Below, in pieces: positions 8,401 to 12,980 of a stretch of 12,980 bases of DNA. Source of the stretch: an uncultured Ruminococcus sp. (lineage in GTDB: Bacteria > Bacillota_A > Clostridia > Oscillospirales > Acutalibacteraceae); the NCBI GenBank assembly GCA_902798605.1, contig CADBXH010000101.1, forward strand, positions 1-12,980, given 5' to 3'. Under the pieces are notes generated by a model. That model searched no databases, was not told the DNA's origin, and saw only the letters and a list, made by a program, of their open reading frames with translations. Numbering within the stretch: the first letter of the stretch is position 1; the number at the start of each line of letters is the position of its first letter. The position numbers were made by a program, and so were the translations under genes.

Positions 8401-8800
8401 CAAGAACGGCAAGCTGATGGCGTTTGTCACCGCCGAGGACAGGACAGGCTCTATGGAGCTTGTGGTATTTCCGAACGTCTACGACAGGTGCGCGGCACTC
8501 CTCAACGAGGGCAACGCCGTGATCGTCAGGGGCAACCTCAGCTATAAAGAGAACGAGGAGCCCAAGATAATCTGCGACAGCATTGATAAGGCTCGCAAAA
8601 ACGGCGAGGTCTCGGAAAATAATCCCTACAAAGAAGAACAGCCTGTTAATAAGTCCGTGACTGATAATCCCTCCGCGCTTTATCTCAGGATAGACGACCT
8701 AAATACGCCGATGTATGAAAAGGCAAGGCGTGTGCTCGATATCTTCGAGGGCAGAACGCCCGTTATCTTCTACCTCACGCGCCCGCGCAGATGTGGGTAA
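5474..8800 (+). CDS. dnaE: DNA polymerase III subunit alpha (DnaE), C-terminally frameshifted
   Basis: This is the replicative C-family DNA polymerase. The N-terminal PHP domain has HLHVHTEYSLLDGACR (His7, His9), AITDHGVMFG and ATNDCHYIE. The palm domain has PGRGSGAGSLCAY, then PDFDIDF at 366-372 with catalytic Asp369 and Asp371, and MDFLGLRNLT with the third acidic residue Asp519. The fingers and tandem helix-hairpin-helix region extend to about 870. A clamp-binding motif QMSIF is at 882-886. An OB-fold spans about 957-1045. The start has a perfect AGGAGG at 5461-5466. The frame ends as LTRPRRCG at 8800. The family-like C-terminus, MWVSLNDVMIKEL onward, continues in another frame from 8791 to a TGA at 8866-8868. 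Loss of these 25 residues is unlikely to affect catalysis. PolC, common in Firmicutes, is not in the window. Confidence 0.95.
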   Translation: MAFTHLHVHTEYSLLDGACRINKIAAAAKQKGFDSLAITDHGVMFGVIDFYRACKKEGIKPVIGCEVYVAPKSRFDKTSGYDKYYHMILLCENIMGYQNLIKLVSCGFTEGFYSKPRIDDELLEQHHEGLICLSACLAGEIPRLLSSGNYKEAENKARYYRDLFGKDNFFIELQDHGIDEQKRILPNLAKIANEIGVGMVATNDCHYIEKEDSKIHSILLCIQTNRTLDDPENTHKIAERCNVEFEFGVRKLPHFDVPNNENHLDYFRRQCYKGLYEHYGDDPDQSLIDRLEYEINTISTMGFVDYYLIVNDFVQYAKSNGIPVGPGRGSGAGSLCAYCIGITAIDPIKYNLLFERFLNPERVSMPDFDIDFCNVRRGEVIDYVVRKYGEDRVAQIVTFGTMAARAAIRDVGRVMAMPYAAVDAVAKLVPFELNITIKKALAASAELKEKYDTDPQIKTLLDYAMSIEGMPRHSGMHAAGVVITEKPVSDYVPLAKNDDNVVTQYTMTTLEELGLLKMDFLGLRNLTVIDEAEKLIKKVNPSYSSDDVKEDDKAVFEMISRGATEGVFQFESSGMRNVLTRLKPDCIEDLIAVVSLYRPGPMNSIPTYIECRHNPQKVRYKHPLLKPILEVTYGCIVYQEQVMQVLRSLAGYSLGRADIVRRAMSKKKHDVMEREREVFINGLTDDDGNVVVEGCLRRGVSREIAVSVFGEMESFASYAFNKSHAAAYAAVSYKTAWLKCHYPKEYMSALLSSVLDNQNKLAVYISECKSLGIGVLPPGVNESGLGFTVDGSNIRYGLLAIKNLGRQFIEQIIAERRYKPYESLYDFCNRLYGKNMNSRAIESLIKCGAFDGLGANRRQLLQVYSKIISDVEYEKKHSLNGQMSIFDMGLSDEEKRSSEPALPDIPEYSKSELLQMEYQIAGMYLSGHPIDDYTEFAKAIKADQIGIMVTHEDKRYFDGKKVSAVCIIANIKTQITKNGKLMAFVTAEDRTGSMELVVFPNVYDRCAALLNEGNAVIVRGNLSYKENEEPKIICDSIDKARKNGEVSENNPYKEEQPVNKSVTDNPSALYLRIDDLNTPMYEKARRVLDIFEGRTPVIFYLTRPRRCG

Positions 8801-8868
8801 GCCTCAATGATGTGATGATAAAGGAGCTGAAATTTCAGCTCGGGGAGAAGAACGTTGCAGTAAAATGA
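8771..8868 (+). other. Frameshifted 3' end of dnaE
   Basis: From 8791 a shifted frame encodes MWVSLNDVMIKELKFQLGEK and then NVAVK before TGA at 8866-8868. That is the expected DnaE C-terminus. The frame offset corresponds to a net loss of one base (or gain of two) within about 8772-8790, a CG-dinucleotide-rich stretch. The restored protein would be about 1131 residues. Confidence 0.8.
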
Positions 8869-9057
8869 TTTAAAGCCTCCACCGTCACTTGTTACGGGGG
8901 AGGTGGCACGGCTCATAAGAGCCGTGACGGAGGGGGCAGCCTTTCCTATAGCACGAGTTTTCCTTTACAAACGGGGCGTTGTCGGCTAGCTCGCCCCCTC
9001 AGTCACCGCCAACAAGTTGTCGGCGACAGCTCCCCCGCACGCGGGGGAGCCTTTAAA
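8869..9057. repeat. MITE-like composite hairpin element between dnaE and amidohydrolase
   Basis: This 189-bp noncoding element is bounded by TTTAAA at both ends. The left unit has hairpin CCTCCACCGT/ACGGGGGAGG with loop CACTTGTT (8876-8903), hairpin CACGGCTC/GAGCCGTG (8907-8926) and GACGGAGGGGG. The core at 8937-8992 has no ORF. The right unit, inverted, has GCCCCCTCAGTCAC (8993 on), an imperfect hairpin with loop AACAAGTT, and a perfect 10-bp stem GCTCCCCCGC/GCGGGGGAGC (9029-9050). Positions 8869-8962 resemble the reverse complement of 10351-10435. It begins directly after the shifted-frame dnaE stop and ends 10 bp before the next gene. Confidence 0.75.
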
Positions 9058-9067
9058 GGTGGTAAAA

Positions 9068-9865
9068 ATGATAATAGATTTTCACACACATACATTTCCG
9101 GACGCGATCGCGGAAAAGACGATAAAACATCTGTCAAATGTCGGCGGCATCACGCCGCACCGTGACGGCACCGTCGGCTCGCTTATCGAGTCGATGAAAT
9201 CAAGCGGGATAGACTACTGTGTATCTCTGCCCGTGGCGACCAACCCTAAGCAGGAGAGAACGATCAATCGCACTTCACGCGAGCTCAACGGCAAAATCAA
9301 CATTTTCTTTTCGGGAGCTATCCACCCCGACTGCGCCGATGTTGACGGAACTCTCGACTATATCAAGGAGAGCGGACTGTTCGGTATAAAGCTACACCCC
9401 GACTATCAGGGCGTGGAATTCAACGACCCTCGGTACATAAACATTATGCGCAAGGCGTTTGAGCGCGGGTTGTACGTCATAACCCACGCGGGCTTTGACC
9501 CGGCGTTCCCCGATCATATCCACTGCACGCCCGATATGGTGCTCGAGGTCTTGGACGAGCTAAAGGGCTTGGTTGAATACAAGCTGATTTTAGCCCACCT
9601 CGGCGCGTGCTTCAGACCCGATGAAGTGCTTCAAAAGCTTATCGGCGCGCCCGTATATTTGGACACCGCCGCAATGCTCGACTATCAAGCGGAAAAAGCT
9701 AAGGAGATAATCGAAAAGCACGGCGCGGACAATATCCTCTTCGCAACGGATTCCCCGTGGTTCAGCCAAAAGGAGTATGTCGAAATACTCAAAAGCTTCG
9801 GCTTTTCAAAAGGGGACGAGGAGAAAATATTTTATAAGAACGCGTGCAAGATATTGAAGTTATGA
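9068..9865 (+). CDS. Metal-dependent amidohydrolase (amidohydrolase_2 family)
   Basis: This is a 265-residue TIM-barrel metal-dependent hydrolase of the ACMSD-like amidohydrolase_2 group. The metal and catalytic residues are in order: IDFHTHTFPD at 3-12 (His6, His8), IKLHPDYQG with His110, VITHAGFDP with His140, ILAHLGA with His177 and LFATDSPWF with Asp228. The substrate cannot be told from sequence. The ATG at 9068 is chosen because the HTH strand must be N-terminal and AAAGGTGG lies just upstream. Longer in-frame starts would translate the hairpin repeat. The ribosome binding site overlaps the outer edge of that repeat (CTTTAAAGGTGG). No promoter is evident, so it may depend on read-through from dnaE or on the element. 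Confidence 0.87.
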   Translation: MIIDFHTHTFPDAIAEKTIKHLSNVGGITPHRDGTVGSLIESMKSSGIDYCVSLPVATNPKQERTINRTSRELNGKINIFFSGAIHPDCADVDGTLDYIKESGLFGIKLHPDYQGVEFNDPRYINIMRKAFERGLYVITHAGFDPAFPDHIHCTPDMVLEVLDELKGLVEYKLILAHLGACFRPDEVLQKLIGAPVYLDTAAMLDYQAEKAKEIIEKHGADNILFATDSPWFSQKEYVEILKSFGFSKGDEEKIFYKNACKILKL

Positions 9866-9870
9866 GTTCA

Positions 9871-9940
9871 TTTAAAGCCTCCCCCGTCACTTGTTACGGG
9901 GGAGGTGGCGCGTCGCCAAAGGCGGCGTGACGGAGGGGGC
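9871..9940 (+). repeat. Left structured inverted repeat of DUF559 cassette
   Basis: TTTAAAG is followed by hairpin 1 with stem CCTCCCCCGT/ACGGGGGAGG and loop CACTTGTT (9878-9905). Hairpin 2 spans 9909-9929 around loop AAA and pairs fully if G-U pairs are allowed. It ends GACGGAGGGGGC. The terminal G-rich run may act as the ribosome binding site for the gene at 9950. Confidence 0.75.
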
Positions 9941-9949
9941 GTCGCTTCC

Positions 9950-10342
9950 ATGCATAAAAAACACAATATGAAATTAACTTATAATGCAAGAAAACTGCGC
10001 AAGGAAGCCACAAAAGAAGAAAATCATCTGTGGTATGATTTTTTGCGTGGTTATCCCAAAAGATTTGTAAGGCAAAAAGTAGTGGGCAATTATATTCTTG
10101 ATTTTTACTGTGCTGATAAAAAGCTTGCAATAGAGATCGACGGTTCTCAGCATTACGATGAACAGGGCAGATTGAGCGATATAGACAGAACAAAAAGTAT
10201 AAATGAACACGGCATTTCCGTTTTGAGATTTACAAACGGAGAAATCAACCATCAATTTGAAGCGGTTTGTATTTATATTGATGAATTTATAAAATCAATG
10301 AATGATTCGGTCGTAAATGATTCAATTATTGACAGGTTTTGA
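9950..10342 (+). CDS. DUF559 / Vsr-like PD-(D/E)XK endonuclease-domain protein
   Basis: This 130-residue protein belongs to the DUF559 family, related to very-short-patch-repair endonucleases. An N-terminal helix (TKEENHLWYDFLRGYP) is followed by RFVRQKVVGNYILDFYC with Asp51 and by LAIEIDGSQHY with Glu62, Asp64 and His68, matching the PD-(D/E)XK core. A C-terminal GISVLRFTNGEI strand-turn also fits. The ATG at 9950 is preferred because GGAGGGGGC lies upstream, though the spacing is long (about 13 nt). An ATG at 9968 has no such site. The gene is visibly AT-rich, using AAA, AGA and TTA codons, unlike the CTC/CGC-rich neighbours, which suggests transfer. Its role is unknown. Candidates are a mobilising nuclease for the flanking repeats or a repair or defence nuclease. 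Confidence 0.85.
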   Translation: MHKKHNMKLTYNARKLRKEATKEENHLWYDFLRGYPKRFVRQKVVGNYILDFYCADKKLAIEIDGSQHYDEQGRLSDIDRTKSINEHGISVLRFTNGEINHQFEAVCIYIDEFIKSMNDSVVNDSIIDRF

Positions 10343-10350
10343 TCATCACC

Positions 10351-10435
10351 GAAAACTCGTATGAGAGGAAGCGTACCCCCCTCCGTCAGCAGAGCTGACA
10401 CCTCCCCCAAAACAAGTGTTGGGGGAGGCTTTAAA
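10351..10435 (-). repeat. Right structured inverted repeat of DUF559 cassette
   Basis: Read on the minus strand this is TTTAAAG, hairpin 1 with stem CCTCCCCCAA/TTGGGGGAGG and loop CACTTGTT (10401-10428), hairpin 2 GTCAGC/GCTGAC with a 3-nt loop (10385-10399), then GACGGAGGGGG. A less conserved stretch follows, ending ACGAGTTTTC (10351-10360), which also occurs at 8953-8962. Confidence 0.75.
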
Positions 10436-10463
10436 CATAAACCAAAACTCTAAAAATAAATCA

Positions 10464-10492
10464 TTGTATTTTATTAAACATTGTGATATAAT
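10464..10492 (+). promoter_or_regulatory. Sigma-A type promoter for iorAB
   Basis: A perfect TATAAT at 10487-10492 has an extended -10 TG at 10484-10485, a 17-nt spacer and TTGTAT at 10464-10469 (four of six matches to TTGACA). The surrounding region is strongly AT-rich. The predicted start is near 10499, leaving a short leader of about 36 nt before iorA, with no room for a riboswitch. Confidence 0.75.
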
Positions 10493-10521
10493 TAATAAGT
10501 TAGAATTATTTAGATAAAAAT

Positions 10522-10530
10522 GGAGGAAAG
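10522..10530 (+). promoter_or_regulatory. Ribosome binding site that fixes the iorA start
   Basis: GGAGGAAAG ends 4 nt before the GTG at 10535, and GGAGG itself lies 8 nt upstream of it. An in-frame ATG at 10520 overlaps this site and has no ribosome binding site of its own, so the GTG is the likely start. Confidence 0.8.
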
Positions 10531-10534
10531 TCAA

Positions 10535-12271
10535 GTGAAGAAGTTAATGTTAGGCAACGAGGCGATTGCCAGAGGACTATATGAAGCCGGCGTAAAGCTT
10601 GTATCGAGCTACCCGGGCACACCCTCGACCGAGATCACAGAGTTTGCCGCAAAGTATGATGAAATCTACTGCGAGTGGGCTCCCAACGAAAAGGTAGCTA
10701 CAGAGGTAGCCTTCGGCGCTTCTCTGCGCGGAGTCCGTTCCGCGTGCGCTATGAAGCACGTCGGCCTTAACGTTGCCGCAGACCCGCTCTTTACATTGTC
10801 ATATACAGGCGTAAACGGCGGTATGGTCATCTTTGTAGCTGACGACCCCGCGATGCATTCCTCTCAAAACGAGCAGGATTCGCGCCACTATGCCATTGCC
10901 GCAAAGGTTCCTATGCTTGAGCCGTCCGATTCGGCAGAGGCAAAGGACTTTGTAAAGCTCGCTTTTGATATTTCCGAGGAGTTTGACACTCCCGTTATCA
11001 TCAGAATGTGCACACGCATCGCACACTCCCAGAGCACCGTTGAGCTCTGCGACAGAGTTGAACGCGAGCTCCCCGCGTATGAAAAGAATCCGCAGAAGTA
11101 CATAATGGCTCCCGCCAACGCTATCCGCCGTCATCCCTTTGTTGAGGAGCGCACAAAGAAGCTCGCTCAGTACGGCGAGACTTCACCTGTAAACCGCGTT
11201 GAGTACGGCGGAACCGAAAAGGGCATTATCTGCGCCGGTACCTGCTACCAGTATGTAAAGGAAGTTTTCGGCGACAGCGTATCGGTATTAAAACTCGGAC
11301 TCGTCAATCCGCTTCCTGTTGATATTATCAAGGACTTCGCCTCAAAGGTGGACAAGCTCTATGTTATTGAGGAGCTCGACGGAATCATCGAGGGTCACCT
11401 CAACTCGCTCGGCATTCCCTGCATTGGCAAAGAGATGTTCACACCTCTCGGCGAGTACAACCAGACCACTATCCGCGAGGCGTTCGGTATGGCTCAGCCC
11501 GAGTTCAAGACCTCCGACACAGCGGTTCCCGTCCGTCCGCCCGTAATGTGCGCCGGATGTCCGCACCGCGGTTTGTTCTACACGCTCTCAAAGCACAAGA
11601 TCACCTGCCTCGGCGACATCGGCTGCTACACACTCGGCTCGGCGGCTCCCTTGTTCGCGCTCGATTCAACGCTCTGTATGGGCGCGTCCGTATCGGGACT
11701 CCACGGCTTTAACAAGGCAGGCGGAAAAGACACCGAGGGCAAAACAGTCTGCGTTATCGGCGACTCCACCTTTATGCACTCGGGTGTAACAGGACTTATC
11801 AATATCGCGTACAACGCTTCAAATTCGACCGTCATTATCCTCGATAACTCCATCACAGGTATGACAGGCCACCAGCAGAACCCCACCACGGGCAAGAACA
11901 TCAAGGGCGAGCCTGCTCTTGCTGTCAACCTCGAGGAGCTCTGCAAATCAATCGGCATCGACCGCGTAAGGGTAGTTGACCCCTACAACCTCAAGGAGTG
12001 CGAGGAAGCGATTTTGGAAGAGCTCGCTGTTGACGCACCGAGCGTTATAATCTCGCGCAGGCCTTGTATGCTCCTCAAATACGTCAAGGCAAAACCGCCC
12101 GTTAAGGTAAACAAAGACAAGTGCGTAGGCTGCCGTCAATGTATGAAGCTCGGCTGCCCCGCGATCAGCTTTAAGGATAAAAAGGCAGTTATCGACTTTA
12201 CACAGTGCGTAGGCTGCGACGTCTGCACACAGCTTTGTCGTGTGGGCGCGATCGAGAAAGGGGAGAGATAA
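10535..12271 (+). CDS. iorA: Indolepyruvate:ferredoxin oxidoreductase, alpha subunit
   Basis: IorA with IorB oxidatively decarboxylates aryl pyruvates from aromatic amino acid transamination to aryl-acetyl-CoA, reducing ferredoxin. It has 578 residues from the GTG at 10535, giving the typical N-terminus KKLMLGNEAIARGLYEAGVK followed by SSYPGTPSTEI. The pyrimidine-binding domain and transketolase-C-like domain come first, then the TPP-binding domain with MCAGCPHRGLFY, GDIGCYTLG and GDSTFMHSGVTG (from residue 409) and the downstream ILDNSITGMTG. The C-terminal ferredoxin domain has two [4Fe-4S] motifs: C530-C533-C536-C541-Pro and C558-C561-C564-C568, the last followed by Arg instead of Pro. It is driven by the promoter at 10464-10492. 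The iorB start directly abuts its TAA. Confidence 0.97.
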   Translation: MKKLMLGNEAIARGLYEAGVKLVSSYPGTPSTEITEFAAKYDEIYCEWAPNEKVATEVAFGASLRGVRSACAMKHVGLNVAADPLFTLSYTGVNGGMVIFVADDPAMHSSQNEQDSRHYAIAAKVPMLEPSDSAEAKDFVKLAFDISEEFDTPVIIRMCTRIAHSQSTVELCDRVERELPAYEKNPQKYIMAPANAIRRHPFVEERTKKLAQYGETSPVNRVEYGGTEKGIICAGTCYQYVKEVFGDSVSVLKLGLVNPLPVDIIKDFASKVDKLYVIEELDGIIEGHLNSLGIPCIGKEMFTPLGEYNQTTIREAFGMAQPEFKTSDTAVPVRPPVMCAGCPHRGLFYTLSKHKITCLGDIGCYTLGSAAPLFALDSTLCMGASVSGLHGFNKAGGKDTEGKTVCVIGDSTFMHSGVTGLINIAYNASNSTVIILDNSITGMTGHQQNPTTGKNIKGEPALAVNLEELCKSIGIDRVRVVDPYNLKECEEAILEELAVDAPSVIISRRPCMLLKYVKAKPPVKVNKDKCVGCRQCMKLGCPAISFKDKKAVIDFTQCVGCDVCTQLCRVGAIEKGER

Positions 12272-12844
12272 ATGGAAACTAAAAATGTAATGATCGTCGG
12301 CGTAGGCGGTCAGGGAAGTCTCCTCGCGAGCAAGCTGCTCGGTAAGCTGCTCACAGCCGAGGGCTATGATGTAAAGGTAAGTGAAGTCCACGGAATGAGC
12401 CAGCGCGGCGGTTCGGTAGTAACATACGTCCGCTTCGGCGACAAGGTTTATTCTCCCGTGATCTCAAAGGGAGAGGCGGACTTTATCGTGTCATTTGAAA
12501 AGATCGAGGCGGCTCGCTATGCCGACACTCTCAAAAATGACGGCAAGATCATCGTTAATTCTCAGATGATCGACCCTATGCCCGTCATCACAGGCGCTGC
12601 AGAGTACCCCGAAAACGTGCTCGACGAGCTAAAGGACAAGGGCGTTTTTGTTGATGAGATCGACGCTCTCAGCCTTGCTCAGCAGGCAGGCAACGCAAAA
12701 AGCGTAAATATCGTACTTATGGGCAGACTTGCCAAGTATTTCCACATAGATTATGACAAGTGGACAGAAGCGATCAAGGTTTCGGTTAAGCCTCAGTTTG
12801 TTGACGTGAACTTGAAGGCTTTTGAATTGGGTTATAGATCATAG
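12272..12844 (+). CDS. iorB: Indolepyruvate:ferredoxin oxidoreductase, beta subunit
   Basis: IorB is the POR gamma-type subunit of the IorAB enzyme. It has 190 residues. The glycine-rich GVGGQGSLLASKLLGKLL (from residue 10), EVHGMSQRGGSVVTYVRFG (about 39-57) and VYSPVISKGEADFIVSFE are the family signatures. The C-terminal helices end in KAFELGYRS. The ATG follows the iorA TAA with no gap, and GGGGAGAG at the end of iorA acts as ribosome binding site, so the two are co-translated. It terminates with two successive in-frame TAG codons (12842-12847). No terminator is seen before the next gene, 55 nt downstream. Confidence 0.96.
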   Translation: METKNVMIVGVGGQGSLLASKLLGKLLTAEGYDVKVSEVHGMSQRGGSVVTYVRFGDKVYSPVISKGEADFIVSFEKIEAARYADTLKNDGKIIVNSQMIDPMPVITGAAEYPENVLDELKDKGVFVDEIDALSLAQQAGNAKSVNIVLMGRLAKYFHIDYDKWTEAIKVSVKPQFVDVNLKAFELGYRS

Positions 12845-12899
12845 TAGTCAGTTTGCAGGACTACACAACCGGAATAGTAATTCATAAGGAGTGATTACA

Positions 12900-12980
12900 A
12901 TGGGAAATTATTTTCAGCCCGAAGTCGAGACGATGTCCCGCGAAAAGATACGCTCGATTCAAAATGAAAAAATCGTCAAG
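12900..12980 (+). CDS. paaK: Phenylacetate-CoA ligase family protein (5' end only)
   Basis: Only 27 codons lie within the window. The reading frame YFQPEVETMSREKIRSIQNE matches the start of AMP-forming phenylacetate-CoA ligases, which begin with a Y-[WF]-x-P-E-x-E-x-M-x-R-E-x-[IL] pattern. AAGGAGTGAT at 12886-12895 is a strong ribosome binding site with 4-nt spacing. Placement after iorAB supports the call: in anaerobes this ligase can interconvert aryl-acetyl-CoA and aryl-acetate, coupled to adenylate. The rest of the gene is beyond the window, so the catalytic motifs are unseen. Confidence 0.8.
   Translation, partial: MGNYFQPEVETMSREKIRSIQNEKIVK

Larger units (their letters stand above)
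9871..10435. mobile_element. Putative DUF559 cassette bounded by inverted structured repeats
   Basis: A 565-bp unit begins and ends with TTTAAA. It has inverted copies of a two-hairpin repeat at its ends (9871-9940 and 10376-10435), and a single AT-rich endonuclease gene fills the interior. There is no recognisable DDE, Y1 or serine transposase. That this is one mobile unit is inference from symmetry, composition, and the related noncoding element at 8869-9057. Confidence 0.6.

Noticed and set aside
8876..8903. Repeat hairpins as simple intrinsic terminators
   Set aside because: The stems are strong, but no U-run follows on the plus strand. The next bases are GTGGC or similar, or CTTTAAA for the right-end copy. 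A terminator role cannot be excluded but is not the best reading.
8869..10435. Hairpin repeats as a CRISPR array
   Set aside because: There are only three related units, in opposite orientations, with no regular spacers and no cas genes.

Overview
The window looks like a chromosomal segment of an anaerobic, endospore-forming Clostridia member, most likely an Oscillospiraceae/Ruminococcaceae-type gut Firmicute. This rests on four things: a spoIIIA sporulation cluster, strong AGGAGG-type ribosome binding sites, an indolepyruvate:ferredoxin oxidoreductase, and two families of GC-rich intergenic hairpin repeats. The taxonomic placement is inference; no rRNA or other marker gene is present.

Layout. 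Positions 1-162 hold intergenic hairpin repeats. Positions 163-2747 encode SpoIIIAE, AF, AG and AH, the last four genes of the spoIIIA operon, tightly coupled by overlaps. A 48-bp hairpin repeat abuts the spoIIIAH stop and is followed by a good sigma-A type promoter (2806-2834). That promoter drives a housekeeping operon of nusB, a TsaD paralogue, xseA and dnaE (2868-8868). Two genes of this operon are damaged as read. xseA has an in-frame TAG at codon 28. dnaE has a frameshift that removes the last 25 family-like residues.

Positions 8869-9057 are a noncoding, MITE-like composite repeat, followed by a metal-dependent amidohydrolase gene (9068-9865). Next is a compact cassette (9871-10435). 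It holds an AT-rich DUF559/Vsr-like endonuclease gene enclosed by inverted copies of a structured repeat made of two hairpins and a G tract. The inverted ends share a constant hairpin loop (CACTTGTT), while the stem bases beside the loop co-vary. One end of the noncoding element at 8869 is homologous to an end of this cassette, including sequence inside the hairpins. This suggests an autonomous/non-autonomous pair of mobile elements, and it is the most interesting signal in the window.

A second strong promoter (10464-10492) then drives iorA-iorB and the start of a phenylacetate-CoA ligase gene (12900 to the window end). Together these form a pathway from aromatic 2-oxo acids through aryl-acetyl-CoA to aryl-acetates, with reduced ferredoxin and ATP as products. 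I see no tRNA, rRNA, CRISPR array, riboswitch or conventional IS transposase.
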